Positions 1-10,570 of a stretch of DNA of 64,000 bases are shown here, piece after piece (within the stretch, counting starts at the first letter, position 1; every line of letters starts with the position of its first letter). This stretch comes from Liolophura sinensis (taxonomy: Eukaryota; Mollusca; Polyplacophora; Chitonida; Chitonidae): contig NC_088297.1 in assembly GCF_032854445.1 (NCBI RefSeq), positions 18,859,127 to 18,923,126 on the forward strand, given 5' to 3'. The notes beneath the pieces are model-generated. The model made no database searches and was not told the DNA's origin. It was given only the letters and a program-made list of their open reading frames with translations. The translations under genes and the position numbers were made by a program.

Positions 1-1
1 G

Positions 2-280
2 ATGTACTCCATTCTGGAGGCAGGTGGAGCCAACATTAAGAAGGCCAAGGGCGTGAAAAAGTTAGTTGTGGAAAAGCGCATCCGCCATAAGCAGTACAAA
101 GAGGCCCTCTTCGAGAAAAAGATCTTCCGACACGGTATGAACGTGCTGCAATCAGAGCGCCACCATATCTATGGGCAGCACCTGAATAAGGTCTCACTGT
201 CCCCCTTCGATAGTAAGCGCTGGATCGCCGAAGATGGTGTCCACACCTTGGCTTATGGCCATAGAGATGCGCCTCCTTGA
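2..280 (+). CDS. Polinton DNA polymerase B, C-terminal end (runs off left edge)
   Basis: The last 92 residues of the protein-primed family B DNA polymerase that replicates Polintons. The basic stretch followed by HGMNVLQSERHHIYGQHLNK, then LSPFDSKRWI and the terminal TLAYGH, is a pattern I recognise from Polinton polymerases, where the C-terminus contacts DNA. The catalytic domains lie left of the window. The gene converges on the integrase gene, with 22 bases between their stops, an arrangement common in these elements. Part of a fossil element. Confidence 0.8.
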   Translation: MYSILEAGGANIKKAKGVKKLVVEKRIRHKQYKEALFEKKIFRHGMNVLQSERHHIYGQHLNKVSLSPFDSKRWIAEDGVHTLAYGHRDAPP

Positions 281-302
281 CGCAGGATGGGATATCCAGG
301 AA

Positions 303-1346
303 CTAATAGCACCGTAGAACCCCATCCAGGGGAAGCTGAGTATCGGGAGGCACTATAAGCAACTCCTTACGAACGAATCCCCGTCGTGGGCCATCCGACG
401 TATCGTCTAGATAGTACAGCACGGGTTCATTAGGCTTTGTGACAGAGTGCCCAAGCCGATATATCTCTAGAGACCACACAGGATCAGTCGCGCGACGGCG
501 GCCGCCGTGCAGCTCTCCAGGCTGATAGAGATAACGAACGCCAACAACCTCGGGGATCTTCCGCTCATTAAGTCCAACGGGACGACCTGGAACCGCCGAG
601 GAAGGCTTATGGGGCACCCCTTTTGCCTTGATGGCGTCTTTCGGATTTTTACCGATCAGTCTCGTTGTCTCGTTATTCAGAGCAGCCACAACAGAGGGCA
701 GCCGAGCCACCCATTCAGTAGATCGGTGTTCGGGAGGGAGGCGCATCTCCTGGGCGTACTGATGTCCAAAGAGCCGCTCAGCCAGAGTACGGTTGAAACG
801 CTCCACTATGCTTTGGTCCCGGTGGATATCCACGCGGACTCGGCGGACTGTGACATCGTGTTTGGCCAGCAGTTGGCTCACCCCACCCATAAACTCGCGC
901 CCAGGGTCAACTTGGAGAAGCTTCGGCCATCGAAGGGGTCCCCTCTTGTAAATGCGAGAGAGAGCATCAGCGACTTCTTTGGAATCTTTAGTAGCCAGAG
1001 GTTCCGCCTCCTTGTAGCGAGAAGCAACATCAACAACTGTCAGCGCGTACTTATACAGCTTCCGGCCTCGCCGATCATGTGGTAGAAATAGAAGATCAGC
1101 TTGGTCGATATCATTCGGCGTGGAAACATCGAACATAGGCCTCGGTATTTTTCGTGGACAAGGCAGGTATATCTGCCAGATAGCCTGCTTTTTCAGCCAG
1201 GCCCGGACCACATCTTCTGAGACTTTAGCCGCAGTGGCAAGTTTCTGGATGGCCGCGTGGCCCTTCCAGTACCCACGAGGTCTGTAGTAGATATTTGCCA
1301 GGCGAGCAGACACCTTACTAGCCATGTCATCAAGGTATTCTAGCAA
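303..1346 (-). CDS. Polinton integrase (rve family)
   Basis: 347-residue retroviral-type integrase that would insert the Polinton and make the 6-bp target duplication. Residues about 30-60 look like a helical DNA-binding segment. The rve core follows, with acidic positions in the contexts DQADLLFLP, LQVDPGREF and SIVERFNRT, which fit the D,D-E triad. The C-terminal 100 residues (VGVRYLYQPGELHGG onward) resemble the chromo/SH3-like tail of Polinton integrases. The length is usual for the family. It lies next to the polymerase gene on the opposite strand. An overlapping plus-strand frame (507-1085) is a shadow. Confidence 0.9.
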   Translation of the reverse strand: MLEYLDDMASKVSARLANIYYRPRGYWKGHAAIQKLATAAKVSEDVVRAWLKKQAIWQIYLPCPRKIPRPMFDVSTPNDIDQADLLFLPHDRRGRKLYKYALTVVDVASRYKEAEPLATKDSKEVADALSRIYKRGPLRWPKLLQVDPGREFMGGVSQLLAKHDVTVRRVRVDIHRDQSIVERFNRTLAERLFGHQYAQEMRLPPEHRSTEWVARLPSVVAALNNETTRLIGKNPKDAIKAKGVPHKPSSAVPGRPVGLNERKIPEVVGVRYLYQPGELHGGRRRATDPVWSLEIYRLGHSVTKPNEPVLYYLDDTSDGPRRGFVRKELLIVPPDTQLPLDGVLRCY

Positions 1347-1459
1347 CCGTCTAAAAGATTTGCGACGAAAAAGATGTTAATCGTCGCGTATGCGCAGAAC
1401 CACCTCACTACTAGGATGGTGCCCGGCGAGCAGCTCGATAGCGGCACAGTAAGTTCGGA

Positions 1460-1804
1460 TTACTTGGTGAGTTTTGCGATTCCGTAACTCACACCCCCAA
1501 CCACATACATTCCCAGGATGACGAAGGTCATCTCGCGGTGTTTTTGATCTTCACTAGACACATAGAAATCGGAGAGCTGTGGCTCTGAGCCCAGCAGCGC
1601 GTCGCGTGTAAGAGTTTTGCCCGTGACCCTAGAATACTCGCGGATTGCAGCGTCGACATCCCGGAACGTTTGGACAGCGTGGCCCTGGCGGCGGAGTTCA
1701 TCGTTGATCCAGTCCAAGCGCTCAGTGCGCTTTCGGGCCCATTTTTCCTGGGCGGCTTGGAGCTGCTCTACAGCGCGGTCATGGTCTCTGCTCTTCGTCG
1801 ACAC
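1460..1804 (-). CDS. Polinton small protein, function unknown
   Basis: 114 residues. The first 60 are charged and likely helical (AAQEKWARKRTERLDWINDE). The C-terminus has one hydrophobic segment, MTFVILGMYVVGGVSYGIAK, suggesting a tail-anchored membrane protein. It sits in a run of small minus-strand genes between integrase and ATPase, a position where Polintons often carry small structural or membrane proteins. I recognise no named family. Confidence 0.5.
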   Translation of the reverse strand: MSTKSRDHDRAVEQLQAAQEKWARKRTERLDWINDELRRQGHAVQTFRDVDAAIREYSRVTGKTLTRDALLGSEPQLSDFYVSSEDQKHREMTFVILGMYVVGGVSYGIAKLTK

Positions 1805-1897
1805 CGGACCTCCTCAGCATCGAAAACATATAGCTGCTCCCGCTTAAGGCCAAAGCGTTTACGAGGGCGCCGCCCACCATCATTGCGATGGAGGCCA

Positions 1898-2140
1898 TTA
1901 CCACTTGATTATATTGGGAGGAAGGAGCCCTTGTTTAATTAGCAGGTCCTTCGAAAACATGGCCAGGCCTACATCTGCAGTGACCATGCCGACGTCACGG
2001 GGTGTTAAGTCCAGCTTCGGGAGGGCTCCTTTCAGGAACATCTGGCCGAGACGAGCGTACCCAGTAGCCAGGAGAGAGACCACAGCGGCGTGGTAGACCG
2101 CGTTGACAAGCACTTTTCGGTCACTGGGTGGAGTAGACAT
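1898..2140 (-). CDS. Polinton small membrane protein
   Basis: 80 residues starting MSTPPSDRKVLVNAVYHAAV. Two weakly hydrophobic stretches (AAVVSLLATGYARLG and VGMVTADVGLAMF) suggest a small membrane or capsid-associated protein. It overlaps the end of the next minus-strand gene (2121-2396) by a few bases, so the small genes appear closely packed. The function is not known to me. Confidence 0.5.
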   Translation of the reverse strand: MSTPPSDRKVLVNAVYHAAVVSLLATGYARLGQMFLKGALPKLDLTPRDVGMVTADVGLAMFSKDLLIKQGLLPPNIIKW

Positions 2141-2396
2141 GCTGCTCTATATAGAAAGGGTCGCGACGTGTATTCAAATGCCGATTCTTTTCTTGCGGCG
2201 TTGCACGCGGTGTAATATCTGCACCTCGTGCTGTATAGCGGCTGCGCCACACGCGTAGCAACACTAGTACTGCAAGGCTGCCAACACCTAATAACACCAG
2301 GGGCGCCCTCCATTCAGGTTCCTTCGCGGCCTCCACCTTCTTCGTAAAATCCGGTTCCTTCGGCTGTTTCTTGGTGGAATCAGCTGCGCCAAGCAA
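2121..2396 (-). CDS. Polinton single-pass membrane protein
   Basis: 91 residues. A lysine- and glutamate-rich N-terminal third is followed by one clear membrane segment (APLVLLGVGSLAVLVLLRVW) and an arginine-rich tail that fits the positive-inside rule. It overlaps the 1898-2140 gene. Small one-pass proteins of this kind recur in Polintons. No enzyme motif is visible. Confidence 0.45.
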   Translation of the reverse strand: MLGAADSTKKQPKEPDFTKKVEAAKEPEWRAPLVLLGVGSLAVLVLLRVWRSRYTARGADITPRATPQEKNRHLNTRRDPFYIEQHVYSTQ

Positions 2397-2505
2397 AGCA
2401 GCCTTTGCCTAGCGAAGCTCATCCTTGAGCTTTTCAGCCTTGGCCTTTCTCGCTGCAGCACCCGCTCGACCCGCAGCGACTTTTTGGGGATTCTTCGCAG
2501 GGGCG

Positions 2506-3056
2506 TCATTCGTAGAATCCGCTTTCACCCTCTTCGGGACTTCCAGATTCGTTGTACTCATGTTCCTCTGGATCATACGGCTTTCTAGGACAGCAGTGGT
2601 GTTTAAATGAGCAGTGCTCAGTAGTGGTCATAGTAGTAGTATAGCCAGCAGCTAGCACTGCTAAACGCCTGTTCAACAAATGGGTCGGTGGCAAGCTGTG
2701 CCATGAGCATTGGTCGATTCTCGGGTGGGATTGGTAGGCCGCCCTTACATATGATGTCAAGAACATACCTCCGAGACCGTTAACCATCCGCGCACCGAGC
2801 TTAGCCTCGTACCGGAAGTGCAACCTTTCAACGTCTTCGTCGCTCATGCCGTCGATCTCAGCGGCTGTTACGGCTTTTCCCTGCCCATCCACCGCAAGTG
2901 CCGCCAGCCTATCCATGAGCTGCCGTGCATCATCTTGTTGGCTGGGGTCGGGCTGATGGCTTCGGCCGGGCTCTTGGCTGGGGTCGGGCTGTTGGCTTCG
3001 GCCGGGCTGTTGGCTGGGGCCGGGCTCCTCCTGTCTATCAGCTCGTCGGTGTCCAT
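2506..3056 (-). pseudogene. Conserved Polinton protein with Pro/Ala-rich N-terminal repeats
   Basis: The N-terminal part begins MDTDELIDRR and then has a short imperfect repeat of the type SPAPANSPAEANSPTPA, matching a GC-rich tandem repeat at about 2935-3040. The rest includes LAVDGQGKAVTAAEIDGMSD and LHFRYEAKLGARM, which I recognise as a conserved small Polinton protein of unknown role. It ends in an acidic tail. This copy looks broken. Confidence 0.5.
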
Positions 3057-3081
3057 GCTTAATACGTAGGGGCGCCTACGT

Positions 3082-3693
3082 CTAATATATAATCTTAGAT
3101 GTGTCGGGCGTATCAGTCATTAGCAGGAGCTTAGAATGCGGATTGTTCTTGAGCTTCTGTCGAACCTCTGCCTTTTCGCTCTCGGCCTCGATGATGTGGT
3201 TCTCCTCCAGGCATTCGTTGAACGAGTGCTGATCTTTGCAGTGGAATAAAGCCACCCATCTCTGCTCGCGAAAGTCTTTGAGGACGGCGTTGTATTTCTG
3301 AGTGAGGACCCAGACGCTTTGCTTTGCATGACGGCCCAAGAAAGCCATGAATGACAGCATTTTTTGTTTCTTCTTCATCGCCTTCAACGCGCTACAATCA
3401 TCGATGATGTATAGGGTGGGCTCCCCCTCGAACAATCTGTAGAAAGCTCTCAGACAGTCGTTTAGCCGCTCGCCGGGATCAAAACAATAGACCTCAGGGT
3501 CAGACAGTATCCATCGCCGCCGGTACGTCTCGTTATGCTTAAGAATGGGGCACAGGATCACAATGTGATGAAAGAAACCGCGGAAAGGGCCCTCAAGCAG
3601 CTCCAGCACGAAGACTGCTTTGCCGCAGTTCGTCTGCCCACAGATAATCGCGCAGAGGGCGTCATCAAAAAAGCGCTCTAACGAATCTACCAT
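3082..3693 (-). CDS. Polinton packaging ATPase (FtsK/HerA, A32-like)
   Basis: 203 residues. Walker A is GQTNCGKA at about residues 19-26 and Walker B is LYIIDDCSAL at about 93-102. After it comes FLGRHAKQSVWVLTQKYNAV, typical of the A32/FtsK-HerA genome-packaging ATPases of Polintons, adintoviruses and virophages. In such viruses the enzyme pumps DNA into the capsid. The length is normal for the family and the frame looks whole. Its start overlaps the end of the major capsid region, the usual Polinton neighbourhood. Confidence 0.92.
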   Translation of the reverse strand: MVDSLERFFDDALCAIICGQTNCGKAVFVLELLEGPFRGFFHHIVILCPILKHNETYRRRWILSDPEVYCFDPGERLNDCLRAFYRLFEGEPTLYIIDDCSALKAMKKKQKMLSFMAFLGRHAKQSVWVLTQKYNAVLKDFREQRWVALFHCKDQHSFNECLEENHIIEAESEKAEVRQKLKNNPHSKLLLMTDTPDTSKIIY

Positions 3694-4547
3694 TCTGGAT
3701 GTGCAGCTTTGCGTCCATGATCACATAGAGATATACGTTCAACACGCCGGGAGCTTCTCTCTCTTTTGTCACCTGTATCGTAATCCCCTCGCTGGCGTTC
3801 AGAACGCGCCTCCCACTGCCATGCAGTTCGTCATCGTCGCTTGACCAAAGGTCAAGCCAAAAGGCGTGCTTGTGCGTCAAGAACTCTTCCAGCGAGACGT
3901 CTGCCAGGCCTAAGTCTTTAATGACCCTGGCCACCTCAGGGTCCCGCTTCCGTAGGGGTGAGCTGGCGAAGAACCTCTGGGCCTCGCCCCATTGCTGGTA
4001 CGCCCGCATGCCCTGGCTGTACAACTGATTTGGGACCCCTTCTATTCTGACTTCTACTTTGGTGATCTTCGGGAGGCCATGGCTTTTTCTCCAGCATCGC
4101 CGTCATCTGCTTCCTCCGCTCCGACTCGAAGTTTAAGCATGTTTTCGCTGCCGATGCCTTGGTAGGCCGCATTCCGCCGTTCGTTTTTGGTCAGCCATAA
4201 GTCGCGTAGCAATGAAACACATCAGAGTCGTCGATGGACATTACCTCATTCCCGTTGATTCTGATCGTGGTTTTCTTGACTACTGCGCGTCCGAGATTCC
4301 CGACCACTGTGGCATTCGAGTCTTCTGAATTGATCGTGATCGAGAAGGCCAAGCGCACGGTACCGGGCACAATGACGTCATTTGGGCCGAGGTTTGGGGA
4401 GCGTACCAAGAGTTGTTGATTCTGGTCGATCGTACTCGGGTTGTTGGTGACGACCAAGGACTGCCGTACCCCTTGTACCCCCCGAGGCTTACGGAGTGTT
4501 CTGCGTCCGTATGCATCCATTGTGTGTATTGAAGGTATACCTTGCAA
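3665..4547 (-). pseudogene. Polinton major capsid protein remnant (double jelly roll)
   Basis: The start region (MQGIPSIHTMDAYGRRTLRK; TNNPSTIDQNQQLLVR; VKKTTIRINGNEVMSIDDSD) and the end region (YSQGMRAYQQWGEAQRFFAS; ASEGITIQVTK; LYVIMDAKLHIQNGRFVRAL) both match what I know of the Polinton major capsid (hexon-like) protein. The span is shorter than the family's usual length and the gene is clearly broken. In life this protein would form the icosahedral shell. It lies directly upstream of the packaging ATPase. Confidence 0.85.
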
Positions 4548-4563
4548 TGTTCAATACGAGGAT

Positions 4564-4988
4564 TATGGCAGACTTTGACCTAGATGATCCGTTCGTCGCC
4601 CAAGAGGATAATGCCCAAGAGGACAACACCAAAGACGACGTCGTCGAACAGACCTCTCTCTCGGACAACGCCAAAGACGACGTCGTCGAACAAACCTCTC
4701 TCTTTACAGGTGATGTTGTTCCCAAAACACCAATATTGGGTACGATCTACGAAGCCCAAAAACCAAGATTGGTCAAGAACGCCGTGATGTCTTATTACCA
4801 ACTCATGGCGAAGGATGCTTGGTATCCAGACTTTCCCCCACTCCCTTTTAACGAAGAAAATAAGTTTATGCTTGTCAATGGGCGTCTGCGACTCGTGAAA
4901 TACCCAGAACTGGAACTCACCAACGAACAAACTGGCGAACCGCTAGCCCTCACAACAATCGCCAAGAATGGAGGAGGGAGAAGGATTG
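4564..4988 (+). pseudogene. Conserved Polinton protein, N-terminal part, interrupted by the LTR element
   Basis: The frame starts at MADFDLDDPFVAQ and holds two tandem copies of an acidic unit of the type DNAKDDVVEQTSL, then a conserved stretch (MSYYQLMAKDAWY; LRLVKYPELELTNEQTGEPL; TTIAKNGGGRR). I recognise the last part from a plus-strand Polinton protein of unknown function. The gypsy-type element begins at about 4989. Sequence at 10571-10781 and 13088-13322 resembles later parts of the same kind of gene, so two insertions fall in one gene region. Confidence 0.6.
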
Positions 4989-5995
4989 TGTTACGGTATT
5001 GAAAACGGCAACAGAAAACAGACTCAGTGACTCAATATTACAATGTAAACAATGCTTTATATATAAAATGAGACGTACAGTTTTACAGACAGTTCAACAA
5101 CAACAACAACAACATACACATCAGTATTACCGGTCATTACAAGTTTCCAATTCACCTTTGCATCCCAAGGAATGTATTCCAGGAAATCCAACGTAAAGAC
5201 CATGGGATAAACACACAATTCACACAAGTCACAAATTGTCCTAGACAGGTACTTCGCCAGGTTAGCGAACACGAACACAGTACACAGGTTACACAGAACT
5301 GGAACAGTCAAGCCTTTGAATGACGTCACACCCGCAGAGCACAACACAGGGTAGATACAGGCATGGAGGTATAATCCACTTCAGATCAGTCACAGCTCCC
5401 GCAGAAGCTCACAAACGAGCCGTTCAGAGACGTAGAGTAATGTCACCTTGTGGCAGAACGAACGTCCTTTGCAAAACTGAAAACTTCAGTTTGGAGTCCT
5501 TGACGACCTTGTCGGTCAGGTGAGGTCAGCGTGTTAAACAAATTACACAGTCCACACTGTATAATCATAATAAAGATCCGAACACCACTAAACGTGACTT
5601 CCGCAGAAATTCGCATAAACCAGACATCAGTACTACTGTGGTACCCAAACGGTGCCGGCAAAAAAAACTGTCCTCCCAAATGAAACTGGCATCACCAGCT
5701 CATATCAAAATAATGGACTCGATACGAGAGCGTCGCACACTCTCCTGGCTCCCAGTGGATGCAGCAAAAATACCTCCCCTCTGCACAGAAAACACGGCTT
5801 ATATACGTGCCAGGTGGATTCAACTATTTTTAAACACAGAGTTTAACAGCCAATGAACACCCAGTTAAAAAAACAGCATTGAACAAGGTGCTTTCGGCCA
5901 GGTCCGCGCTGTACATATATAACAGGGCCTGTTATGCTTTCACAAAGGTCCACAGACTAACAGTACATGAAGACGTTAAATAATCATACATAACA
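4989..5995 (-). repeat. Probable LTR of the gypsy-type element (3' side)
   Basis: On the minus strand this begins TGTTATG just after a purine-rich tract (GAAGGGTGAGGG, plus-strand 5996-6007) that fits a polypurine tract. It ends CCGTAACA, giving short TGTTA/TAACA inverted ends. It holds no long coding frame and includes a short CAA run near 5097-5111. The outer border is inferred from the switch to Polinton coding sequence. No second copy is available for comparison. Confidence 0.6.
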
Positions 5996-6110
5996 CCCTC
6001 ACCCTTCAGGGAAAGAAAGTTTTTGCATAAAACTTTCTTTAACATATTCATAATTATGAATAATAATAACGTTTACCACAGTCTTTAAAAACAAAGCTGC
6101 AGAAAACCAA

Positions 6111-9100
6111 CTAGACACGTGACAAACAATCAGCAATCACATTATCTTTCCCTTTTATGTGTCTAATCTCTAGATTAAATTCTTGCAAAAGCAAACTCCA
6201 CCGTAACAATCTTCGGTTTTTACCTTTTAGTTTGTGCAAGAAGGTTAAGGGATTGTGATCTGTATACACAACAATGGGGTAACTTGACGAAGTCACATAT
6301 ACTTCAAAATGCTGTAATGCTAGAATCAAGGACAGACATTCCTTTTCTATTGTTGAATAATTTCTCTGGCACTTGTCAAATTTGCGAGAAAAAAAACATA
6401 CAGGGTGATCAACGTGATCTGTTTCATTTTCTTGTAACAAAACTGCCCCAGCAGATATATCACTAGCATCAACAGCTGCTTAGATGGTAAATTAAAATCA
6501 GGTGCTACAAGTATGGGGCCGCTGCTTAGCATGGCCTTTAATCTATCAAAAGATCTCTGACACTCAATGGACCACAAGAATTTAGCACCTTTCTTTAACA
6601 GCTGAGTTAATGGCTCACTAACAAATGAAAAGTTCCTACAGAACTTTCGATAATAACCTGCCATGCCCAAAAAACGCTTTAACTCTCTCTTACAACTTGG
6701 CACTGGAAAACAAGAGATAGCACTGATTTTAGAATTAACAGGTTTTACCTGACCCTGTCCGACAACATGCCCTAGATATGTGACAAAAGCACAACCAAAC
6801 TCACACTTGGCCAAATTTACCGTAAGATTGGCTTGGGACAGTCTCGCAAATATTGCCTCCATGATATTTAAATGTTCCTCCCAAGTGTCACTGAATATAA
6901 TTACATCGTCGATGTAAACACGACACCCTTTAAGGCCTGACGTAACGTTGTTCACAAGTCGTTGAAAGGTGGCAGGGCTGTTCTTCATCCCAAAGGGCAT
7001 GACTTTGTACTGGTATAAACCATCTGGGGTAGCAAACACTGACACCTCACGAGCGCGCTGCGTGAGCAGTACTTGCCAAAATCCTTTCAATAGGTCAAAC
7101 TTGGAGACAACGTTGGACTTTCCCACGGCATCGATACAGTCGTCGATCCTTGGAATGGGAAAGTTGTCTGCTTTAGTGACGGCATTCACTTTGCGATAGT
7201 CTGTACACATACGGTACGTCCCATCTGGTTTTGGCACAAGAATACAAGGTGAACTCCAGTTACTGTTACTGGGCTCGACCAGATCATTTTCCAGTAAATA
7301 CTGAACTTCTTTTCTCAAGTATTCAGTTTTAGTTGGGTTCAGTCTGTATGGGTGCTGTTTAATCGGCTTGGAATCTCCAACTTCAACATCATGGTAGATG
7401 GATTCAGTCCTGGTTGGAACATCAGGGAACAAATGTTCATATCGACGAACCAAATCCTTCAACTGCTGGCGTTGCTGATATTCCAGATGACCCAACACAG
7501 AATCAATGTTCTCAAGAATACTTGAATTCTGGAGTTTGGCTGACCGGAACCGTAAGTCAAAATCTTGATCATCCCTAACAGCTGAATCAGGGCATAAATT
7601 AGAGGTAACAACTCCACTAGGATGTACAACATTGAGATCAGTGCTATCTCTGTCTACATATGGCTTTAACATGTTAATGTGACAAAGTTGTCTAGATTTG
7701 CGCCGATCAGGAGTGAAAATAATATAATTAAGATCACTTAGCCTCTTGTCTACTACATAAGGTTCAAAATAACGAGCCTCAAGTGGCTTACCACTAACTG
7801 GAAGTAAGGCCAGTACTTTCTGACCAACTTCAAATCTGCGTCTTACTGTCTCTTTGTCATACTTAGTTTTCATACTCTTCTGAGAAGCTGTAAGATTCTC
7901 TCTGGCTAACTCACATACTCTGTTGAGCTTAGTACGAAAACTTGACACATACTGTAATAGGTTAACATTGTCACTATCACCAGACACAAACTTTTCCTTG
8001 AACAACTGTAGTGGACCACGCACAGTATGGCCAAACACAAGCTCAAATGGACTAAATCTAAGTGACTCTTGCACAGACTCTCTTACAGCAAACATTAGCA
8101 AAGGTACACCCTCATCCCAATCTTTCCCTGTCTCAAAGCAGTAAGTTCTTATCATACTTTTCAGTGTCTGATGGAATCTCTCTAGTGCTCCTTGACTTTG
8201 TGGGTGATAAGCTGAGGATTTATACTGGCTAATATCTAGCTCATGCATAACTTGTCGGAACACACCAGACATGAAATTTGAACCCTGGTCTGACTGTACT
8301 GACTTAGGCAGACCAAACATGGTGAAGAACTTAACTAAAGCCTTAATTACAGTCTTGGCAGTAATATTCCTTAGTGGAATTGCCTCAGGGAAACGAGTTG
8401 AAGTACACATTATGGTTAACATATACTGATTTCCAGACTTTGTCTTAGGTAGCGGACCAACACAATCTATTAAGATTCTACTGAATGGTTCACCTATTGC
8501 AGGAATAGGCCTCAAGGCTGCCTTGGGGATTGTCTGGTTAGGTTTCCCCACTAACTGACATGCATGGCAAGACCTGCAAAATTCAGTAACATCTTTCCTT
8601 ATTCCTGGCCAATAAAAATGACTGAGAATCTTATGATAGGTCTTATTAACACCTAAATGACCTGCTAACGGCGTTTCATGCGCTATGGTCAGTATGTCTT
8701 TACGATAAGACTTGGGCACAACTACCTGATGCTTAACTGCCCATTCATCCTCCAACGAAACATCGGGAGGCCTCCACTGCCGTATCAATGTGCCAGACTT
8801 GACATAGTAATAGCATGGGTCAGGTAAAGATTCACCATCTTTAGCTGCATCATTAAACAAGCAAGAAATACTTGGATCACTGTGTTGTTCAGCAATCAAC
8901 TCAGTCCTACAAAATGGCTGATCACCACTAACAAAATTAGTATCTACTTCCTGCTGACTGTCTAATTTGGAAGAATCTTCATCCAACATGTTGTTGAGAA
9001 AAGTCTCACTCAAATCAACAGTACTACCCTGGTCTGTACTGACTTTTCTAGACATAGCTGTTGTAACAACACAGGACGGATATAAACCCGCTATCTCGCT

Positions 9101-9646
9101 TTCAACTGGCTCTGTGACTGAATTCAGAGAAGGCTTATCAACCATTAAGGGATCAACAGTAACTTTATCATGTGCTAAGTCATTTCCCAACAACAAATGA
9201 ATACCCTCAAAAGGTAATGAAGGCTTAATGCCTACCCTGACAGGTCCAGATATCAAATCTGATGACAAATAAATATCATGAAGGGGAACACTGACAAAGT
9301 CACTAGACTCTACTCCTCTAATAAGGGCACGAACCCCAGAGTACGACTCTTCAGAAAAGGGCAGAGTATTCATCAACAACAGAGACTGAGATGCCCCAGT
9401 ATCCCTTAATATCTTTATAGGGGTAGCACCAGACATGTTGCTTCTAAGCGACACTGAACTAGAATTGATAAACGGAGCGAAGCTATCCATAGAGCATTTG
9501 GGAATCTTATCCAATCCCGTATCAGCTAACTCAGATCTGCTTTTAACTGCTGATGTAACTTCCGGCAATGTTTTGTGCATTGCAACACAAAGACCTGTGG
9601 GCTTAGACTCATTCTGAGCTTCCCGTACCTTTTCAACTTGTAACAT
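6111..9646 (-). CDS. pol: Gypsy-type pol region: protease, integrase, reverse transcriptase, RNase H
   Basis: Protease motif ILRDTGASQS lies at about residue 80 of the long frame. Next comes the integrase: an HHCC zinc region (HETPLAGHLGVNKTYH, then CRSCHAC) and an rve core with D, D, E in the contexts ILIDCVGPL, VQSDQGSNF and GALERFHQTL. Reverse transcriptase follows, with FDLLKGFWQV, MPFGMKNSPATFQ and the YIDDVIIFS active site, then an RNase H segment (VVYTDHNPLTFL; IRHIKGKDNVIADCLSRV). The integrase-first order places it with Gmr1-like elements. As part of a fossil it is broken. Confidence 0.92.
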
Positions 9647-10539
9647 TCACTCATCACGTGACCTACCCGCTTGCAAAAATTACAAGTGACCCTATTTCGA
9701 GGACTACCATTCCAATCTGAACTACGTGAACCATGAGCTGTAGAACCATTGGAGCCTGGTGTAGAACTCTTCTGTGTAGAGCTACCTCTACCTGTTGCAT
9801 GTGACTGGGTATTTCTACGTATAAATGAATTAAATGGCTTACCCGTGTATGTAACCTTATGTGTCAAGGAATAATCATCAGCTAAAATAGCCGCCTCTTC
9901 AAGTGTACTCGCCTTCTGCTCATCAACGAACACCTTTACATCATTATGAATACAACGCTTGAACTCTTCTACCAGCACAAGCTGACGCAAACTTTCAAAA
10001 TCCTTGCCTATTTTCTTGGCTATACACCAGCGATCAAACAACTGCTCCTTAGCTCGACCAAACTCAACATATGTCTGATCTCTACCTTTTTCACAGTTAC
10101 GAAATTTCTGGCGGTAAGCTTCAGGCACCAATTCATAACCCTTCAAAATTACCTCTTTCACATAGTCATAATTGGAAGCATTCTCTACACTTAACTGAGT
10201 GTAAATTTCCCTGGCCTTTCCAATTAGCACACTCTGTAATAACATAGTCCAGAACTCTTTAGGCCACTTCAAACTATTTGCAATTTTCTCAAAATGCAGA
10301 AAATATTTATCCACCTCTTTTTCCTGAAAGGATGGAACTAACCGAATGTATTTGGTCACATCAAATCCTGAATCCTGTCTACCGGAAGGACCCGGTTTCC
10401 CATCTCTCTCTACCTCTAACTTTTTCATTTGGAACTCCAATTCTCTTTCCCTCTCTCTTTCTTGCATTTTCAACTTTTCTAACTCTATCTCATGTTCCCT
10501 CTCTTTCTCCTTCTCTCTTTCCTCTTTCTCCAATCTCAA
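9526..10539 (-). CDS. gag: Gypsy-type gag
   Basis: About 337 residues. The N-terminus is a strongly charged coiled coil (REKEREHEIELEKLKMQERE). A capsid-like helical domain follows (YIRLVPSFQEKEVDKYFLHF; LLQSVLIGKAREIYTQL; RQLVLVEEFKRCI), resembling the SCAN-like gag domains of metazoan Gmr1/gypsy elements. A CCHC zinc knuckle, CNFCKRVGHVMSEC, sits near the C-terminus. It would package the element's RNA. It overlaps the start of the pol region in another frame, as gag-pol junctions in this class often do. Confidence 0.85.
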   Translation of the reverse strand: MRLEKEEREKEKEREHEIELEKLKMQERERERELEFQMKKLEVERDGKPGPSGRQDSGFDVTKYIRLVPSFQEKEVDKYFLHFEKIANSLKWPKEFWTMLLQSVLIGKAREIYTQLSVENASNYDYVKEVILKGYELVPEAYRQKFRNCEKGRDQTYVEFGRAKEQLFDRWCIAKKIGKDFESLRQLVLVEEFKRCIHNDVKVFVDEQKASTLEEAAILADDYSLTHKVTYTGKPFNSFIRRNTQSHATGRGSSTQKSSTPGSNGSTAHGSRSSDWNGSPRNRVTCNFCKRVGHVMSECYKLKRYGKLRMSLSPQVFVLQCTKHCRKLHQQLKADLS

Positions 10540-10570
10540 CTTTTCTAACTCAAACTGCTTAAACTTAAGC

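Larger units (their letters stand above)
4989..10570 (-). mobile_element. Ty3/gypsy-type LTR retrotransposon, Gmr1-like gene order, inside the Polinton
   Basis: Read on the minus strand, the order is gag, protease, integrase, reverse transcriptase, RNase H, then one LTR at low coordinates. Integrase before reverse transcriptase is unusual for Ty3/gypsy elements and is known from the Gmr1 group, first described in Atlantic cod. The right border is set by where gag-like sequence gives way to Polinton sequence. A matching second LTR is not seen there. The element is broken, with perhaps two or three coding breaks, but its domains remain easy to read, so it is fairly young. It is younger than the Polinton it interrupts. 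Confidence 0.85.

Noticed and set aside
507-1085. 192-codon plus-strand frame
   Set aside because: Lies wholly opposite the integrase gene, whose protein motifs are unmistakable.
10346-10565. Plus-strand Ser/Phe/Leu-rich frame
   Set aside because: Complement of the gag coiled coil; the purine-rich sense strand produces it.
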